Shown here in pieces: positions 15,078 to 23,398 of a stretch of DNA of 64,000 nucleotides (its first letter is position 1; each line of letters starts with the position of its first letter). The DNA is from Enterobacteriaceae bacterium UBA2655 (GTDB lineage Bacteria; Pseudomonadota; Gammaproteobacteria; Enterobacterales; Enterobacteriaceae), in NCBI GenBank assembly GCA_002359495.1, contig DENB01000064.1, positions 23,291-87,290 on the forward strand. Reading direction: 5' to 3'. The notes under the pieces are model-generated. The model was not told the DNA's origin. It saw only the letters and a list, made by a program, of their open reading frames with translations, and ran no database searches. The translations under genes and the position numbers were made by a program.

Positions 15078-15154
15078 TGAAGGAAATTCGTGGCGCGGCA
15101 GGCTTGCGTCAAACGCTGAAAAGCGCCTGCTGACGGCTTGCCAATCGTTTGCGC
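15078..15154 (+). promoter_or_regulatory. Candidate MetR and PurR sites upstream of glyA
   Basis: TGAAGGAAATTCG at 15078-15090 is one base off the MetR pattern TGAA-N5-TTCA. TGCCAATCGTTTGCGC at 15139-15154 matches about 10 of 16 bases of the PurR consensus and shares AATCGTTTGCG with what I recall of the E. coli glyA PurR site. Both regulators control glyA in E. coli. The promoter itself was not clearly located. Confidence 0.5.
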
Positions 15155-15266
15155 AAAAAGAGGCGTTTCGTGCTACCGTCCCCTGACAAAACGGTTTACA
15201 CTGTTGGCCTTCGCCCTTCCAGGGGGCAAAATTGCCGTTTAAAGTTAGCTGAGTCAGGAGATGCGG

Positions 15267-16520
15267 ATGTTAAAGCGTGAAATGAACATTGCCGATTATG
15301 ATGCCGAGTTGTGGCAGGCGATGGAGCAAGAGAAAGTGCGTCAGGAAGAGCACATTGAACTGATTGCTTCTGAAAACTACACCAGCCCGCGCGTTATGCA
15401 GGCGCAAGGTTCGCAGCTCACCAATAAATATGCCGAAGGCTATCCGGGCAAACGCTATTATGGCGGCTGCGAGTATGTCGATATCGTGGAGCAGCTGGCG
15501 ATCGATCGCGCCAAAGCACTGTTCGGCGCCGATTACGCCAACGTGCAGCCGCACTCCGGTTCGCAAGCTAACTTCGCCGTCTACACCGCGCTGCTGCAGC
15601 CGGGCGATACCATTCTGGGGATGAACCTGGCGCACGGCGGCCATCTGACTCACGGTTCTCCGGTCAACCTTTCCGGCAAGCTCTACAACGTGGTGCCGTA
15701 CGGCATCGACGAAACCGGCAAGATCAATTACGACGAGCTGGCTGAGCTGGCGCAAACCCATAAGCCGAAAATGATCATCGGCGGCTTCTCCGCCTACTCC
15801 GGCGTGTGCGACTGGGCTAAAATGCGTGAAATCGCCGACAGTGTCGGCGCCTGGCTGTTCGTCGATATGGCGCACGTCGCCGGTCTGATCGCCGCTGGCG
15901 TCTACCCGAACCCGGTTCCGCATGCCCATATCGTGACCACCACCACCCATAAAACCCTGGCGGGTCCGCGCGGCGGCCTGATCCTGGCGAAAGGCGGCGA
16001 CGAAGAGCTGTATAAAAAACTGAACTCGGCGGTGTTCCCGGGCGGTCAGGGCGGCCCGCTGATGCATGTTATCGCAGGCAAAGCGGTCGCGCTGAAAGAA
16101 GCGATGGAGCCGGAATTCAAGGTTTATCAGCAGCAGGTCGCGAAGAATGCCAAAGCGATGGTCGAGGTGTTCCTGGCGCGCGGCTACAACGTGGTCTCCG
16201 GCGGCACCCATAACCACCTGTTCCTGCTGGATCTGGTAGACAAAAACCTGACCGGTAAAGAAGCTGACGCCGCGCTGGGCCGCGCCAACATTACCGTCAA
16301 TAAAAACAGCGTGCCGAACGATCCGAAAAGCCCGTTTGTGACCTCCGGCATCCGCATCGGTACGCCGGCAGTAACGCGTCGCGGCTTCAAAGAAGCGGAA
16401 GTGCGCGAGCTGGCTGGCTGGATCGTCGATGTGCTCGACAACATCAATGATGAAGGCACCATCGAACGCATCAAGCAGAAAGTTCTCGACCTCTGCGCGC
16501 GTTTCCCGGTTTATGCCTGA
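15267..16520 (+). CDS. glyA: Serine hydroxymethyltransferase GlyA
   Basis: 417 residues, as in E. coli. The ATG at 15267 is preferred over the one at 15261 because CAGGAG (15255-15260) is correctly spaced for it and it gives the [12 protein letters not shown] start. The PLP enzyme interconverts serine plus tetrahydrofolate and glycine plus methylene-THF, the main source of one-carbon units and so linked to purine synthesis (purL, guaBA in this window). The PLP lysine lies in [14 protein letters not shown] (about K229), and LIASENYTS and HSGSQAN are also seen. A terminator follows. Confidence 0.98.
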   Translation: MLKREMNIADYDAELWQAMEQEKVRQEEHIELIASENYTSPRVMQAQGSQLTNKYAEGYPGKRYYGGCEYVDIVEQLAIDRAKALFGADYANVQPHSGSQANFAVYTALLQPGDTILGMNLAHGGHLTHGSPVNLSGKLYNVVPYGIDETGKINYDELAELAQTHKPKMIIGGFSAYSGVCDWAKMREIADSVGAWLFVDMAHVAGLIAAGVYPNPVPHAHIVTTTTHKTLAGPRGGLILAKGGDEELYKKLNSAVFPGGQGGPLMHVIAGKAVALKEAMEPEFKVYQQQVAKNAKAMVEVFLARGYNVVSGGTHNHLFLLDLVDKNLTGKEADAALGRANITVNKNSVPNDPKSPFVTSGIRIGTPAVTRRGFKEAEVRELAGWIVDVLDNINDEGTIERIKQKVLDLCARFPVYA

Positions 16521-16550
16521 TTAGGTTTCCGCGCAGGCGAAACAGAATGA

Positions 16551-16578
16551 AGAGAGCGGCGAAAGCCGTTCTTTTTTT
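16551..16578 (+). terminator. glyA terminator
   Basis: AGAGCGGC-GAAA-GCCGTTCT hairpin followed by TTTTTT. Confidence 0.85.
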
Positions 16579-16658
16579 ACCTGCGCGAAACCGCGCGATT
16601 GCCGCAGCCGATCCGTCCGTATTTCCTTTCTTCCGCGCGGTTTCTCCGGCTGCGCGCA

Positions 16659-17927
16659 TTAAGACTCCAGCAAAATGCGGATACGCTGCTGCTGATTCTC
16701 GCTGAGCGGCAGCTCGGCGTGGATCAGCGACGGCGAATAGAGGGGCAGGGAAGTCGCATAAGGGGTGATCACCAGGGCAATCTCATGCGGCGCGCCCTGT
16801 TGCTGAAACGCATGGATATCCTGATATTTGATGTTAATCGGCAACAGCGTCATCTCGCGTAACTGTTGTTCAATATCCTGCTCCAGTTGGGCATTGTCGC
16901 CGGTCAGCAGCAGCACCTGCTTTTCATGCAGCGCATTCTCCTGCATCAGCCAGGCGCCGAAAATCACGGCGATCAGGCTGACTTCCTCCGTGGAAAATTG
17001 AATGCCGAAGGCGGACTCGAAATCCGCCAGCGCCTCGCGCGTGGTGCGTAGCAGTCGCGGATAAAGACGGGTCACTTCCAGCGTCAGGCTGTTATCGATG
17101 CCGATATGAAAATGGCAGCGATCCAGCGCCTGCGCCAGATGGGTGTAAAGCTGCTGTTCCAGCCCCGATTTATCGTGAAAATCCATGCCCGCCTGCGCTT
17201 CGAAACAGGCGATCAGTTGCCGGATCGACGACATCAAACGCCGCTCGCACGCATGTTGCGCCGCCGCTGCGCTGGGCGCGTGGATCATGCTGAACAGTAG
17301 CGTCCAGAAATCGGCTTCGCTGATGTCCGGCGCCAGGTGACAGCGCTTTCGCCAGTGCTGAATCACCTCCTCCGCGGCGGCGCGCTCCGCCTTTTGCCTC
17401 AGCCACTGCCGCTGCGCTTCGTTAAACAGCGCGGGCTGGCGCTGGCAAAGCCCATACTTCATGAAAATTTGCAGAAACAGCCGATCCTGCGGCGTGAAAT
17501 GGCGCCCCAGCCGCAGGCCGCAGTGCAGAATTAACGCCTGCAGGTTGGTTTCATCGTAAAGCGCCTTTTCGATTTTCAGCGCTTTCAGGCGCTGGCGCAG
17601 CGCCGGAACAAAGTGCTGGCAAACAAACTCTTCAGACAAACGCAAGCTGCGCCGCAGCCAGTGCAACAGGCAAAGCCGTCTGTCCAGTTCGGTGCCATGG
17701 ATGCGAAAGCTGCCGTCAACCATCTGATGCAGCTCCAGCTGATGATAGCGCTGTATTTCTTCACCGACTTCCGCGATATCCTGTCGGGCAACGGCAGGCT
17801 CAACGCCATTAATCTGGCAGAGCTTATCGAGCGTGAGCGCGGGAGCAGGCAGAAATAGCAGCAGTAAAAGATGGCAACGACGCTGAGCACGGCTGAAGAG
17901 TGGTGCTGTCAATGAAGCAGAACTCAT
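16659..17927 (-). CDS. csiE: Stationary-phase inducible protein CsiE (PRD-domain protein)
   Basis: 422 residues (E. coli CsiE 426), similar over the full length, with the end LSENQQQRIRILLES as in E. coli. The family carries PTS-regulation (PRD-like) domains: a conserved stretch at about 275-335 (HIGIDNSLTLEVTRLYPRLLRTTREAL and the following EVSLIAVIFGAWLMQEN) resembles the PRD of BglG-type antiterminators, but no RNA-binding CAT domain is evident. In E. coli csiE is induced by RpoS and cAMP-CRP; its molecular job is unknown. Here it is next to glyA, where E. coli has hca genes in between, so this region is more compact. Confidence 0.88.
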   Translation of the reverse strand: MSSASLTAPLFSRAQRRCHLLLLLFLPAPALTLDKLCQINGVEPAVARQDIAEVGEEIQRYHQLELHQMVDGSFRIHGTELDRRLCLLHWLRRSLRLSEEFVCQHFVPALRQRLKALKIEKALYDETNLQALILHCGLRLGRHFTPQDRLFLQIFMKYGLCQRQPALFNEAQRQWLRQKAERAAAEEVIQHWRKRCHLAPDISEADFWTLLFSMIHAPSAAAAQHACERRLMSSIRQLIACFEAQAGMDFHDKSGLEQQLYTHLAQALDRCHFHIGIDNSLTLEVTRLYPRLLRTTREALADFESAFGIQFSTEEVSLIAVIFGAWLMQENALHEKQVLLLTGDNAQLEQDIEQQLREMTLLPINIKYQDIHAFQQQGAPHEIALVITPYATSLPLYSPSLIHAELPLSENQQQRIRILLES

Positions 17928-18067
17928 CGTCGTTATTCCGTCAGGTCATTTCTGAGCTAAGAATAGCCAATTCTTTTCGCCGTTCGTTAGTCGCAGCGGG
18001 ACTTTCGTTCAGAGTTTCTGAGCGGGTCACAGAATTTGCGCTGCCAGTGGATCCTTAACCTGAATAT

Positions 18068-18082
18068 TGTTACCTTATAACA
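18068..18082 (+). promoter_or_regulatory. Zur-like operator at the start of the DUF1007/NicO operon
   Basis: TGTTACCTTATAACA is an inverted repeat (TGTTA-N5-TAACA) matching 13 of 15 bases of the Zur core TGTTATANTATAACA. It ends two bases before the ATG at 18085, so a bound repressor would block transcription or the entry of RNA polymerase. The promoter elements could not be placed with confidence. Confidence 0.55.
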
Positions 18083-18084
18083 TA

Positions 18085-18714
18085 ATGAAACGTGCCATTA
18101 TAATATTAACTTTACTGCTGTTCGCCGCTGAAGCCTCGTCGCATCCCCACAGCTTTATCGATATGCAGACGCAGCTGGTCGCCAGCGACGATAAGCTGAC
18201 CGGGCTGAAAATGACCTGGACGATGGATGAAATCACGTCCGCCGATCTGCTTTATGACGCCGGCGACGCCGGACCTGACTCCGTAGTCTGGAAAAAGCTG
18301 GCCGCGCAAGTGATGGCGAACGTGCTGGGTCAGCACTACTTCACGGAAATCTGGCAGGGAAACCGACGTGTCAGGTTTCTTAACTTGCCGCGTGAATACC
18401 ATCTTTCACGCCGTGGCCCTAAGGCGGTGCTGGAGTTTATTTTGCCGCTTGCAGAAGCGCAGCCGTTGACCGGGCAACGTTACCGCTTTCTGACCTTCGA
18501 CCCTACATATTTCGTCGACATGTATTACGACAACGCTGGCGCGCTCTCTCTGCCTTCCTCATTGCAGGCGCGCTGCCAGCTCGATCTCCACACGCCAAAA
18601 CCCGATGACTCTCTTAAGCAGTATGCGCTGTCGCTGGATAAAGCTGACGCGCCGGCAGAGGATATCGATCTGGGACGTCAATTCGCTCAAACGGTAACGC
18701 TGACATGTCATTAA
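18085..18714 (+). CDS. DUF1007 family periplasmic metal-binding protein (ZevA-like)
   Basis: 209 residues from the ATG at 18085 (a TTG at 18067 is also open but lies in the operator). A signal peptide (KR, then IIILTLLLFAAEASS) is followed by HPHSFID. Cleavage after Ser19 would leave a mature protein beginning His-Pro-His, a metal-ligand layout typical of DUF1007. In Haemophilus and Vibrio, DUF1007 plus NicO permease pairs called ZevAB serve zinc uptake under Zur control; others annotate them as nickel/cobalt systems. No ribosome site is visible before the ATG. The last 10 bases overlap the permease gene. The zinc role here is inferred from the Zur-like box. Confidence 0.8.
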   Translation: MKRAIIILTLLLFAAEASSHPHSFIDMQTQLVASDDKLTGLKMTWTMDEITSADLLYDAGDAGPDSVVWKKLAAQVMANVLGQHYFTEIWQGNRRVRFLNLPREYHLSRRGPKAVLEFILPLAEAQPLTGQRYRFLTFDPTYFVDMYYDNAGALSLPSSLQARCQLDLHTPKPDDSLKQYALSLDKADAPAEDIDLGRQFAQTVTLTCH

Positions 18715-19697
18715 ACGTTTTTCCCGCCAGTAAGCGCCGCCTTTGGCCGCTGTGGCTGCTGGCGCTGATTATCGCCGGGGCTGTGTTTATGCTCTGGCAA
18801 TGCTGGCCGCAAATCCTTCTGCAAAGCGTGCTCTGGCAGAAAACGCTGCATCAGCAGATGACGCAGCTCTTACAGCAGACCGCCAGCCAGCCCGGAAAGG
18901 CGGGCGTCACGCTGATGTTGTTCAGTCTGGCTTACGGCGTGCTGCATGCGTTGGGGCCGGGACATGGAAAGGTTGTTATTACCACCTTTCTGGCGACCCA
19001 TCCCGCCCGGTTGAAAACCAGCATGAAACTGACACTGTTGGCGGCGATGCTGCAGGGCGCGGTGACGATCACGCTGGTTACGCTGATGCTGGTGATCCTG
19101 CAAACCTCGTCACGCTGGCTTCATCTCAGCAGCTTCTGGCTGGTAAAGAGCAGCTATTTGCTGGTGATGGCGCTGGGCGCGTGGATTGGCTGGCGCGCGC
19201 TGCGCGCCTTATGGCGTCAGCAAAAATCGCCGCCGGGCTTACGTATTCATCAAATTCAGCCTCAACACGCCCATCATCACCACGCGTCGTGCGGCTGCGG
19301 GCATTACCATGTGCCCGCCGCGCATCAGGTCGCGCAGGCGGTGAGCTGGAAAACCCAGGCGCTGGTCATCGCCTCGATGGGGCTGCGCCCCTGTTCCGGC
19401 GCCATTATGATGCTGCTTTTTGCCAAAGTGGTCGGCGTTTATCTCTGGGGAGTCGCATCGGCGCTGGCGATGGCGGCCGGCACCGCGCTGACCGTTTCCG
19501 CTCTCGGACTGCTGGTGCAGCGTTCCCGCGCGCTGGCGCTGCGGCTGAGCCTGCGGGAAAGTCATGCCGCATGGCTGCGTAAGGTATCGCCGCTGCTGCT
19601 GCTGCTGAGCGGCGGGCTGGCGCTGATTATCGCCGGTCTGCTGCTATGGCAAAGCGCCCAGCCGGCATTCGGCGGCGGAATACGTCCTTTCGGCTGA
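18705..19697 (+). CDS. NicO-family metal transporter (ZevB-like nickel/cobalt/zinc permease)
   Basis: 330 residues, an inner-membrane protein with about six or seven hydrophobic segments. The NicO/RcnA family signatures HALGPGHGK (about residues 81-89) and GLRPCSGAIMMLLFAK (about 225-240) are present. A loop between them is rich in His and Cys (HAHHHHASCGCGHYHVPAAH, about 188-207) and is the likely metal-binding site. NicO proteins include both exporters (RcnA) and importers; pairing with DUF1007 and a Zur-like operator favours import of zinc. Start overlaps the preceding gene by 10 bases, a coupled two-gene operon. A terminator-like hairpin follows at 19719-19750. Confidence 0.85.
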   Translation: MSLNVFPASKRRLWPLWLLALIIAGAVFMLWQCWPQILLQSVLWQKTLHQQMTQLLQQTASQPGKAGVTLMLFSLAYGVLHALGPGHGKVVITTFLATHPARLKTSMKLTLLAAMLQGAVTITLVTLMLVILQTSSRWLHLSSFWLVKSSYLLVMALGAWIGWRALRALWRQQKSPPGLRIHQIQPQHAHHHHASCGCGHYHVPAAHQVAQAVSWKTQALVIASMGLRPCSGAIMMLLFAKVVGVYLWGVASALAMAAGTALTVSALGLLVQRSRALALRLSLRESHAAWLRKVSPLLLLLSGGLALIIAGLLLWQSAQPAFGGGIRPFG

Positions 19698-19718
19698 ATT
19701 AATTGGACTGAATGAATC

Positions 19719-19750
19719 GCAGCGGGAGTTTATTTTCCGCTGCGCTTATT
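19719..19750 (+). terminator. Probable terminator after the NicO permease gene
   Basis: GCAGCGG / CCGCTGC stem with an 11-base AT-rich loop and the tail GCTTATTT. CCGCTGCGCTTA is repeated about 17 bases further on (near 19766). The tail is not a clean T-run. Confidence 0.5.
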
Positions 19751-19925
19751 TAAAGCGATTATTCCGCTGCGCTTACTTATATTCTTTCATGATTATTTTT
19801 CTATTTTGCCGCTTTGCTGGAGAAAGTGCTGTTCTCTGTCTACGATGATAATAACCCAACGAAACTGCATCTCTAACGGGTGAATAAATAAGAACGCGTC
19901 ATCAAATATTGCAAGGAGAAATAAT

Positions 19926-20942
19926 ATGCCTGAAACCTGGACCAATAACGGGGCAACTGAAACAGTCGTCTCCCATGAATCGCACGGATTACCGCTTAAG
20001 CGTATTTCCTGGAGCGCCGTGTTTGCTGGTGTAATTTGCGCACTCGTCGTGCACATTTTACTTACGATTTTAGGTACGGCGATTGGCGCCACAACTGTCG
20101 ACCCGATGGAGGAAGGCAATCCGCTGCAGCACCTCGGCACTGGCGCGCTGGTCTGGACAGGCATTGAAATGCTGATCGCCATGGCGGTAGGGAGCTATGT
20201 CGCCGGTCGTCTGGCCCAACGGGAAGGCGCGCTGCACGGCCTGTTAATGTTCGGCATCAGCACCTTAATTACTATCTGGCTGGCGATTACTCTGGTCAGC
20301 AGCGTCGTCAGCGGCACCATGAACGTATTAGGCACCGGTTTTCAGGCTCTCGGCAATGGTATTTCCGCCGCAGCGCCGACCGTGACGCAAATGGCGCGAG
20401 ATAAATTGCAGGAAAATAATATTAATCTGGACGATTTGCAGAATGAACTGGAAACCACGCTGCGCCAAACCGGCAAGCCGGAATTGCAGCCGGAAAATTT
20501 ACAGAACGACGTAAATAACGAAGCGAATAATGCGCAGAATCAGGCGCAAAATACCGCTAATCATCCGCAAACTGCCGACACGGATTTAACTAACTGGATC
20601 CGGGGCGTAATGAGCCGTCATGCTGATACGTTACAGGCGGCTGACCGCGATGCGCTGAAAAATATCATTAAAGCGCGCACCGGAAAAAGCGATCAGGAAG
20701 CGGAACAGATTGTGACGCAGACGGAGCAATCCTATCAGCAGGCGATGCAGAAATATCAGCAGCTGAAACAGCAGGCGGAGCAGAAAGCGCGTGAAGCCGC
20801 CGATCAGGCTGCGGCCGCTACCGCGAAGGCCAGCTGGTTCGCTTTCTTCATGATGATCATCGAAGCGATTCTGGCCGGTGTGATGGGTATGGTAGGTCGT
20901 CGTACTCAGCCGCGTCAGGTACTGAGCAACGAACGCCGTTAA
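19926..20942 (+). CDS. Unrecognised membrane protein with Gln-rich helical segment
   Basis: 338 residues; I do not recognise a named function. Three hydrophobic segments lie near the N-terminus (about 27-52, 76-98, 101-125), with the motif GSYVAGRLAQREGALHGLL, resembling the small-membrane-protein family TIGR04086/YrzE. Then comes a long Asn/Gln-rich polar region (about 160-215) and an amphipathic, probably coiled-coil stretch of Gln, Lys and Glu (about 240-295). A fourth hydrophobic segment lies near the end (about 300-320). AAGGAG at 19912-19917 is a good ribosome site. Codon use includes more AT-rich codons than its neighbours (for example GAAAATAATATTAAT). It stands alone between two terminators, so context gives no clue. 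Confidence 0.72.
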   Translation: MPETWTNNGATETVVSHESHGLPLKRISWSAVFAGVICALVVHILLTILGTAIGATTVDPMEEGNPLQHLGTGALVWTGIEMLIAMAVGSYVAGRLAQREGALHGLLMFGISTLITIWLAITLVSSVVSGTMNVLGTGFQALGNGISAAAPTVTQMARDKLQENNINLDDLQNELETTLRQTGKPELQPENLQNDVNNEANNAQNQAQNTANHPQTADTDLTNWIRGVMSRHADTLQAADRDALKNIIKARTGKSDQEAEQIVTQTEQSYQQAMQKYQQLKQQAEQKAREAADQAAAATAKASWFAFFMMIIEAILAGVMGMVGRRTQPRQVLSNERR

Positions 20943-20959
20943 GCTAACTGGCGGCCATA

Positions 20960-20991
20960 AAAAAAGGCGGAGCAATCCGCCTTTTTCTTTG
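20960..20991. terminator. Bidirectional terminator before suhB
   Basis: AAAAAAGGCGGA-GCAA-TCCGCCTTTTTCTTT: a strong hairpin with A- and T-runs on both sides between two convergent genes. Confidence 0.9.
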
Positions 20992-20999
20992 CCTGTCGC

Positions 21000-21803
21000 T
21001 TAGCGCTTCAGCGCTTCGCTCAGCTCGTCGCGCATGTTCGCCAGCAGCGATTTCACCACGCGCGGATTGCCCGCCACCAGGTTGCCTGAATGCATGTAGC
21101 CGTGGCCGCCGGTGAAGTCCGTCACCAGACCGCCCGCCTCGCGCACCAGCAGTTCGCCGCCCGCGAAGTCCCACGGTTTCAGGCCGATTTCAAAATAGCC
21201 GTCGACGCGGCCGGCCGCCACGTAGGCGAGATCCAGCGCCGCAGAGCCGGTACGACGGAAATCGGCGCACTGGGTGAACAGCTTGCTGACCACGTTGATA
21301 AAGGCGGCGGAGTGCTGCTTGGCTTTGAACGGAAAACCAGTGGCGAGAACGGTGCCGTCAAGATCGCGAGCATTGCTGCCGCGCAGGCGGTAGCCGTTCA
21401 GCTGCGCGCCCTGACCGCGCGTGGCGGTAAAGAGCTCGTTACGCATCGGATCGTAGACCACCGCCACTTCGGTGCGGCCTTTAATGCGTACGGCGATAGA
21501 AACGGCAAAGTGGGGAAGGCGTTTGATGAAGTTGGTGGTGCCATCCAGCGGATCGATAACCCATTGAATATCCTGATCGTCGCCCGGCAGCTCACCGCTT
21601 TCTTCGGTGATGATGGTGTGCTGCGGGTAAGATTTGCGAATCACTTCGATAATCAGGCGTTCTGCGTCACGGTCAACATTGGTCACAAAGTCGTTGCTGC
21701 CTTTCTGGCTGGCTTCGACGGCGTCCGGGGTTTCATAGTTTTTGGCAATTAAATTTCCGGCCTTGCGCGCGGCGCGCACGGCAATGTTGAGCATCGGATG
21801 CAT
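21000..21803 (-). CDS. suhB: Inositol-1-monophosphatase SuhB
   Basis: 267 residues, exactly the E. coli length, starting at the ATG at 21803 with a GAGAGA ribosome site. A longer open frame upstream is not used. The metal-dependent phosphatase signatures are EESGE (about 66-70), IDPLDGTTNF (about 84-93) and WDFAGGELL (about 212). In E. coli it hydrolyses inositol-1-phosphate and also acts as a partner of the NusA/NusB/NusE rRNA antitermination complex. Divergent from trmJ, as in E. coli. Confidence 0.97.
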   Translation of the reverse strand: MHPMLNIAVRAARKAGNLIAKNYETPDAVEASQKGSNDFVTNVDRDAERLIIEVIRKSYPQHTIITEESGELPGDDQDIQWVIDPLDGTTNFIKRLPHFAVSIAVRIKGRTEVAVVYDPMRNELFTATRGQGAQLNGYRLRGSNARDLDGTVLATGFPFKAKQHSAAFINVVSKLFTQCADFRRTGSAALDLAYVAAGRVDGYFEIGLKPWDFAGGELLVREAGGLVTDFTGGHGYMHSGNLVAGNPRVVKSLLANMRDELSEALKR

Positions 21804-21922
21804 CGGTATCTCTCGCTGGATGTTAAAGAACGGGGAAAACGGCGCGGAGTATAGCAGCGCGCGCACCAAATGTCTGCTTTTATGTTAGCATGCCCAAAAA
21901 CGTTATCAGGCTGACTTCAATT

Positions 21923-22651
21923 ATGCTGCAAAATATTCGTATCGTGCTGGTGGAAACGTCACACACCGGCAACATGGGCTCCGTTGCCCGCGCCATGAAA
22001 ACCATGGGCCTGACCAACCTTTATCTGGTCAATCCGCTGGTGAAGCCCGACTCCCAGGCGATCTCGCTGGCCGCCGGCGCCAGCGACGTGATTGGCGACG
22101 CGAAAATCGTCGATACGCTCGACGAGGCGATCTCCGGCTGTAGCCTGGTGGTCGGCACCAGCGCCCGCTCACGCTCGTTGCCATGGCCGATGCTGGACGC
22201 GCGCGAATGCGGCGTAAAAAGCATCGAAGAGGGGCAGCAGGCGCCGGTTGCGTTGGTATTCGGCCGCGAGCGCGTGGGCCTGACCAACGACGAGCTGCAA
22301 AAATGCCATTATCATGTCGCCATTCAGGCGAACCCTGAATACAGTTCGCTCAACCTGGCGATGGCGGTACAAATTATCGCTTACGAAGTGCGCATGGCGT
22401 GGCTGCAGGCGCAGGAGCAGGCGAAACCGCAGTATGAGGAATCGCCTTATCCGCTGGTGGACGATCTGGAACGCTTCTATCAGCATATGGAACAGATGAT
22501 GCTGCGCAGCGGTTTTATTCGCGAAGCCAATCCGGGCCAGGTAATGAGCAAGCTGCGCCGTCTCTATACGCGTGCGCGTCCCGAACGGGATGAGCTGAAT
22601 ATCCTGCGCGGCATGCTCGCTTCGTTTGAGAAGCGCAAAGACGAAAAATAA
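21923..22651 (+). CDS. trmJ: tRNA (cytidine/uridine-2'-O-)-methyltransferase TrmJ
   Basis: 242 residues from the ATG at 21923 ([11 protein letters not shown] as in E. coli). An upstream in-frame start would add 11 unconserved residues. It is a SPOUT-family SAM methyltransferase that modifies the ribose of residue 32 in several tRNAs. The signatures are [19 protein letters not shown] at the N-terminus and the knot region [12 protein letters not shown]...[12 protein letters not shown]. It precedes iscR and is not clearly cotranscribed, since the IscR operators lie between them. Confidence 0.97.
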   Translation: MLQNIRIVLVETSHTGNMGSVARAMKTMGLTNLYLVNPLVKPDSQAISLAAGASDVIGDAKIVDTLDEAISGCSLVVGTSARSRSLPWPMLDARECGVKSIEEGQQAPVALVFGRERVGLTNDELQKCHYHVAIQANPEYSSLNLAMAVQIIAYEVRMAWLQAQEQAKPQYEESPYPLVDDLERFYQHMEQMMLRSGFIREANPGQVMSKLRRLYTRARPERDELNILRGMLASFEKRKDEK

Positions 22652-22670
22652 GCTCGCGCGGACGGCGCCT

Positions 22671-22745
22671 ATAGTTGACTGTTTTGCCTGGTTAAATAGT
22701 TGAGTGTTTTACCAGGTTAAATAGTTGACCAAAATACTCAGGAAT
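22671..22745 (+). promoter_or_regulatory. Three tandem IscR-type operator repeats at the iscR promoter
   Basis: Three 25-base direct repeats begin at 22671, 22696 and 22721, each starting ATAGTTGA and followed by a GTTTT or AAAAT block and then CCTGG, CCAGG or CTCAG. They resemble type 1 IscR sites (ATAnnTGACT...), which let [2Fe-2S]-IscR repress its own operon. The third copy contains TTGACC, the likely -35 element. No other purpose for the exact 25-base period is evident. Confidence 0.85.
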
Positions 22746-22808
22746 GTCAGACTTGCGGCCATCTTTTGTTAACCTCCGACAACCGGAAGATCACCGAGGT
22801 CGTACGCT

Positions 22809-23306
22809 ATGAGACTGACATCCAAAGGACGTTATGCAGTTACCGCCATGCTTGACGTTGCGCTTCATTCCCATCAAGGGCCCGTGCCGTTAGCTGATAT
22901 TTCTGAGCGTCAGGGCATTTCGCTCTCGTATCTGGAGCAGCTCTTCTCTCGTCTGCGTAAAAACGGCCTGGTGGCCAGCGTGCGCGGTCCGGGCGGCGGC
23001 TACCTGCTGGGGAAAGATGCCGGCACCATCGCGGTCGGCGCGGTGATCACCGCCGTGGATGAGTCGGTCGATGCCACCAAATGCCAGGGCAAAGAAGGTT
23101 GCCAGGGCGGCGAGCGCTGTCTGACCCATGTGCTCTGGCGCGATCTTAGCGAGCGCATCAGCGACTTTCTGAACAACATCACGCTGGCGGAGCTGGTGAA
23201 CAATCAGGAGATCCTGGATGTCGCCGATCGTCAGAACAGCAACGACAACCGTCGCTTCCAGAGTAACCGCGTGCAGGAAACCATCAACGTCAATCTGCGC
23301 GCCTGA
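22809..23306 (+). CDS. iscR: Fe-S cluster-sensing regulator IscR
   Basis: 165 residues (E. coli 162). An Rrf2-type winged helix occupies about 1-80 ([42 protein letters not shown]). The [2Fe-2S] ligands C92, C98, C104 and H107 are all present in [16 protein letters not shown], so cluster sensing should work. Holo-IscR represses its own operon through type 1 sites such as those at 22671-22745; apo-IscR can activate suf. In this genome the operon it controls holds only iscS (see iscS), so its main target may be elsewhere. Confidence 0.97.
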   Translation: MRLTSKGRYAVTAMLDVALHSHQGPVPLADISERQGISLSYLEQLFSRLRKNGLVASVRGPGGGYLLGKDAGTIAVGAVITAVDESVDATKCQGKEGCQGGERCLTHVLWRDLSERISDFLNNITLAELVNNQEILDVADRQNSNDNRRFQSNRVQETINVNLRA

Positions 23307-23318
23307 GCCTGACGCTCT

Positions 23319-23345
23319 CGCCTTTCCTGCTAAGCGGGAAGGGCG
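23319..23345 (+). promoter_or_regulatory. Hairpin between iscR and iscS
   Basis: A 12-bp stem with two G-U pairs and a TAA loop: CGCCTTTCCTGC (23319-23330) pairs with GCGGGAAGGGCG (23334-23345). No T-run follows, so it looks like an mRNA-stability or processing element rather than a terminator. In E. coli the iscR-iscS spacer holds a structure that protects the iscR part when RyhB degrades the rest. Confidence 0.6.
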
Positions 23346-23398
23346 GAGAAATGGTATAAAACGACGTATATTTTTTTGTTATACGGAGCTTAAGCGCA

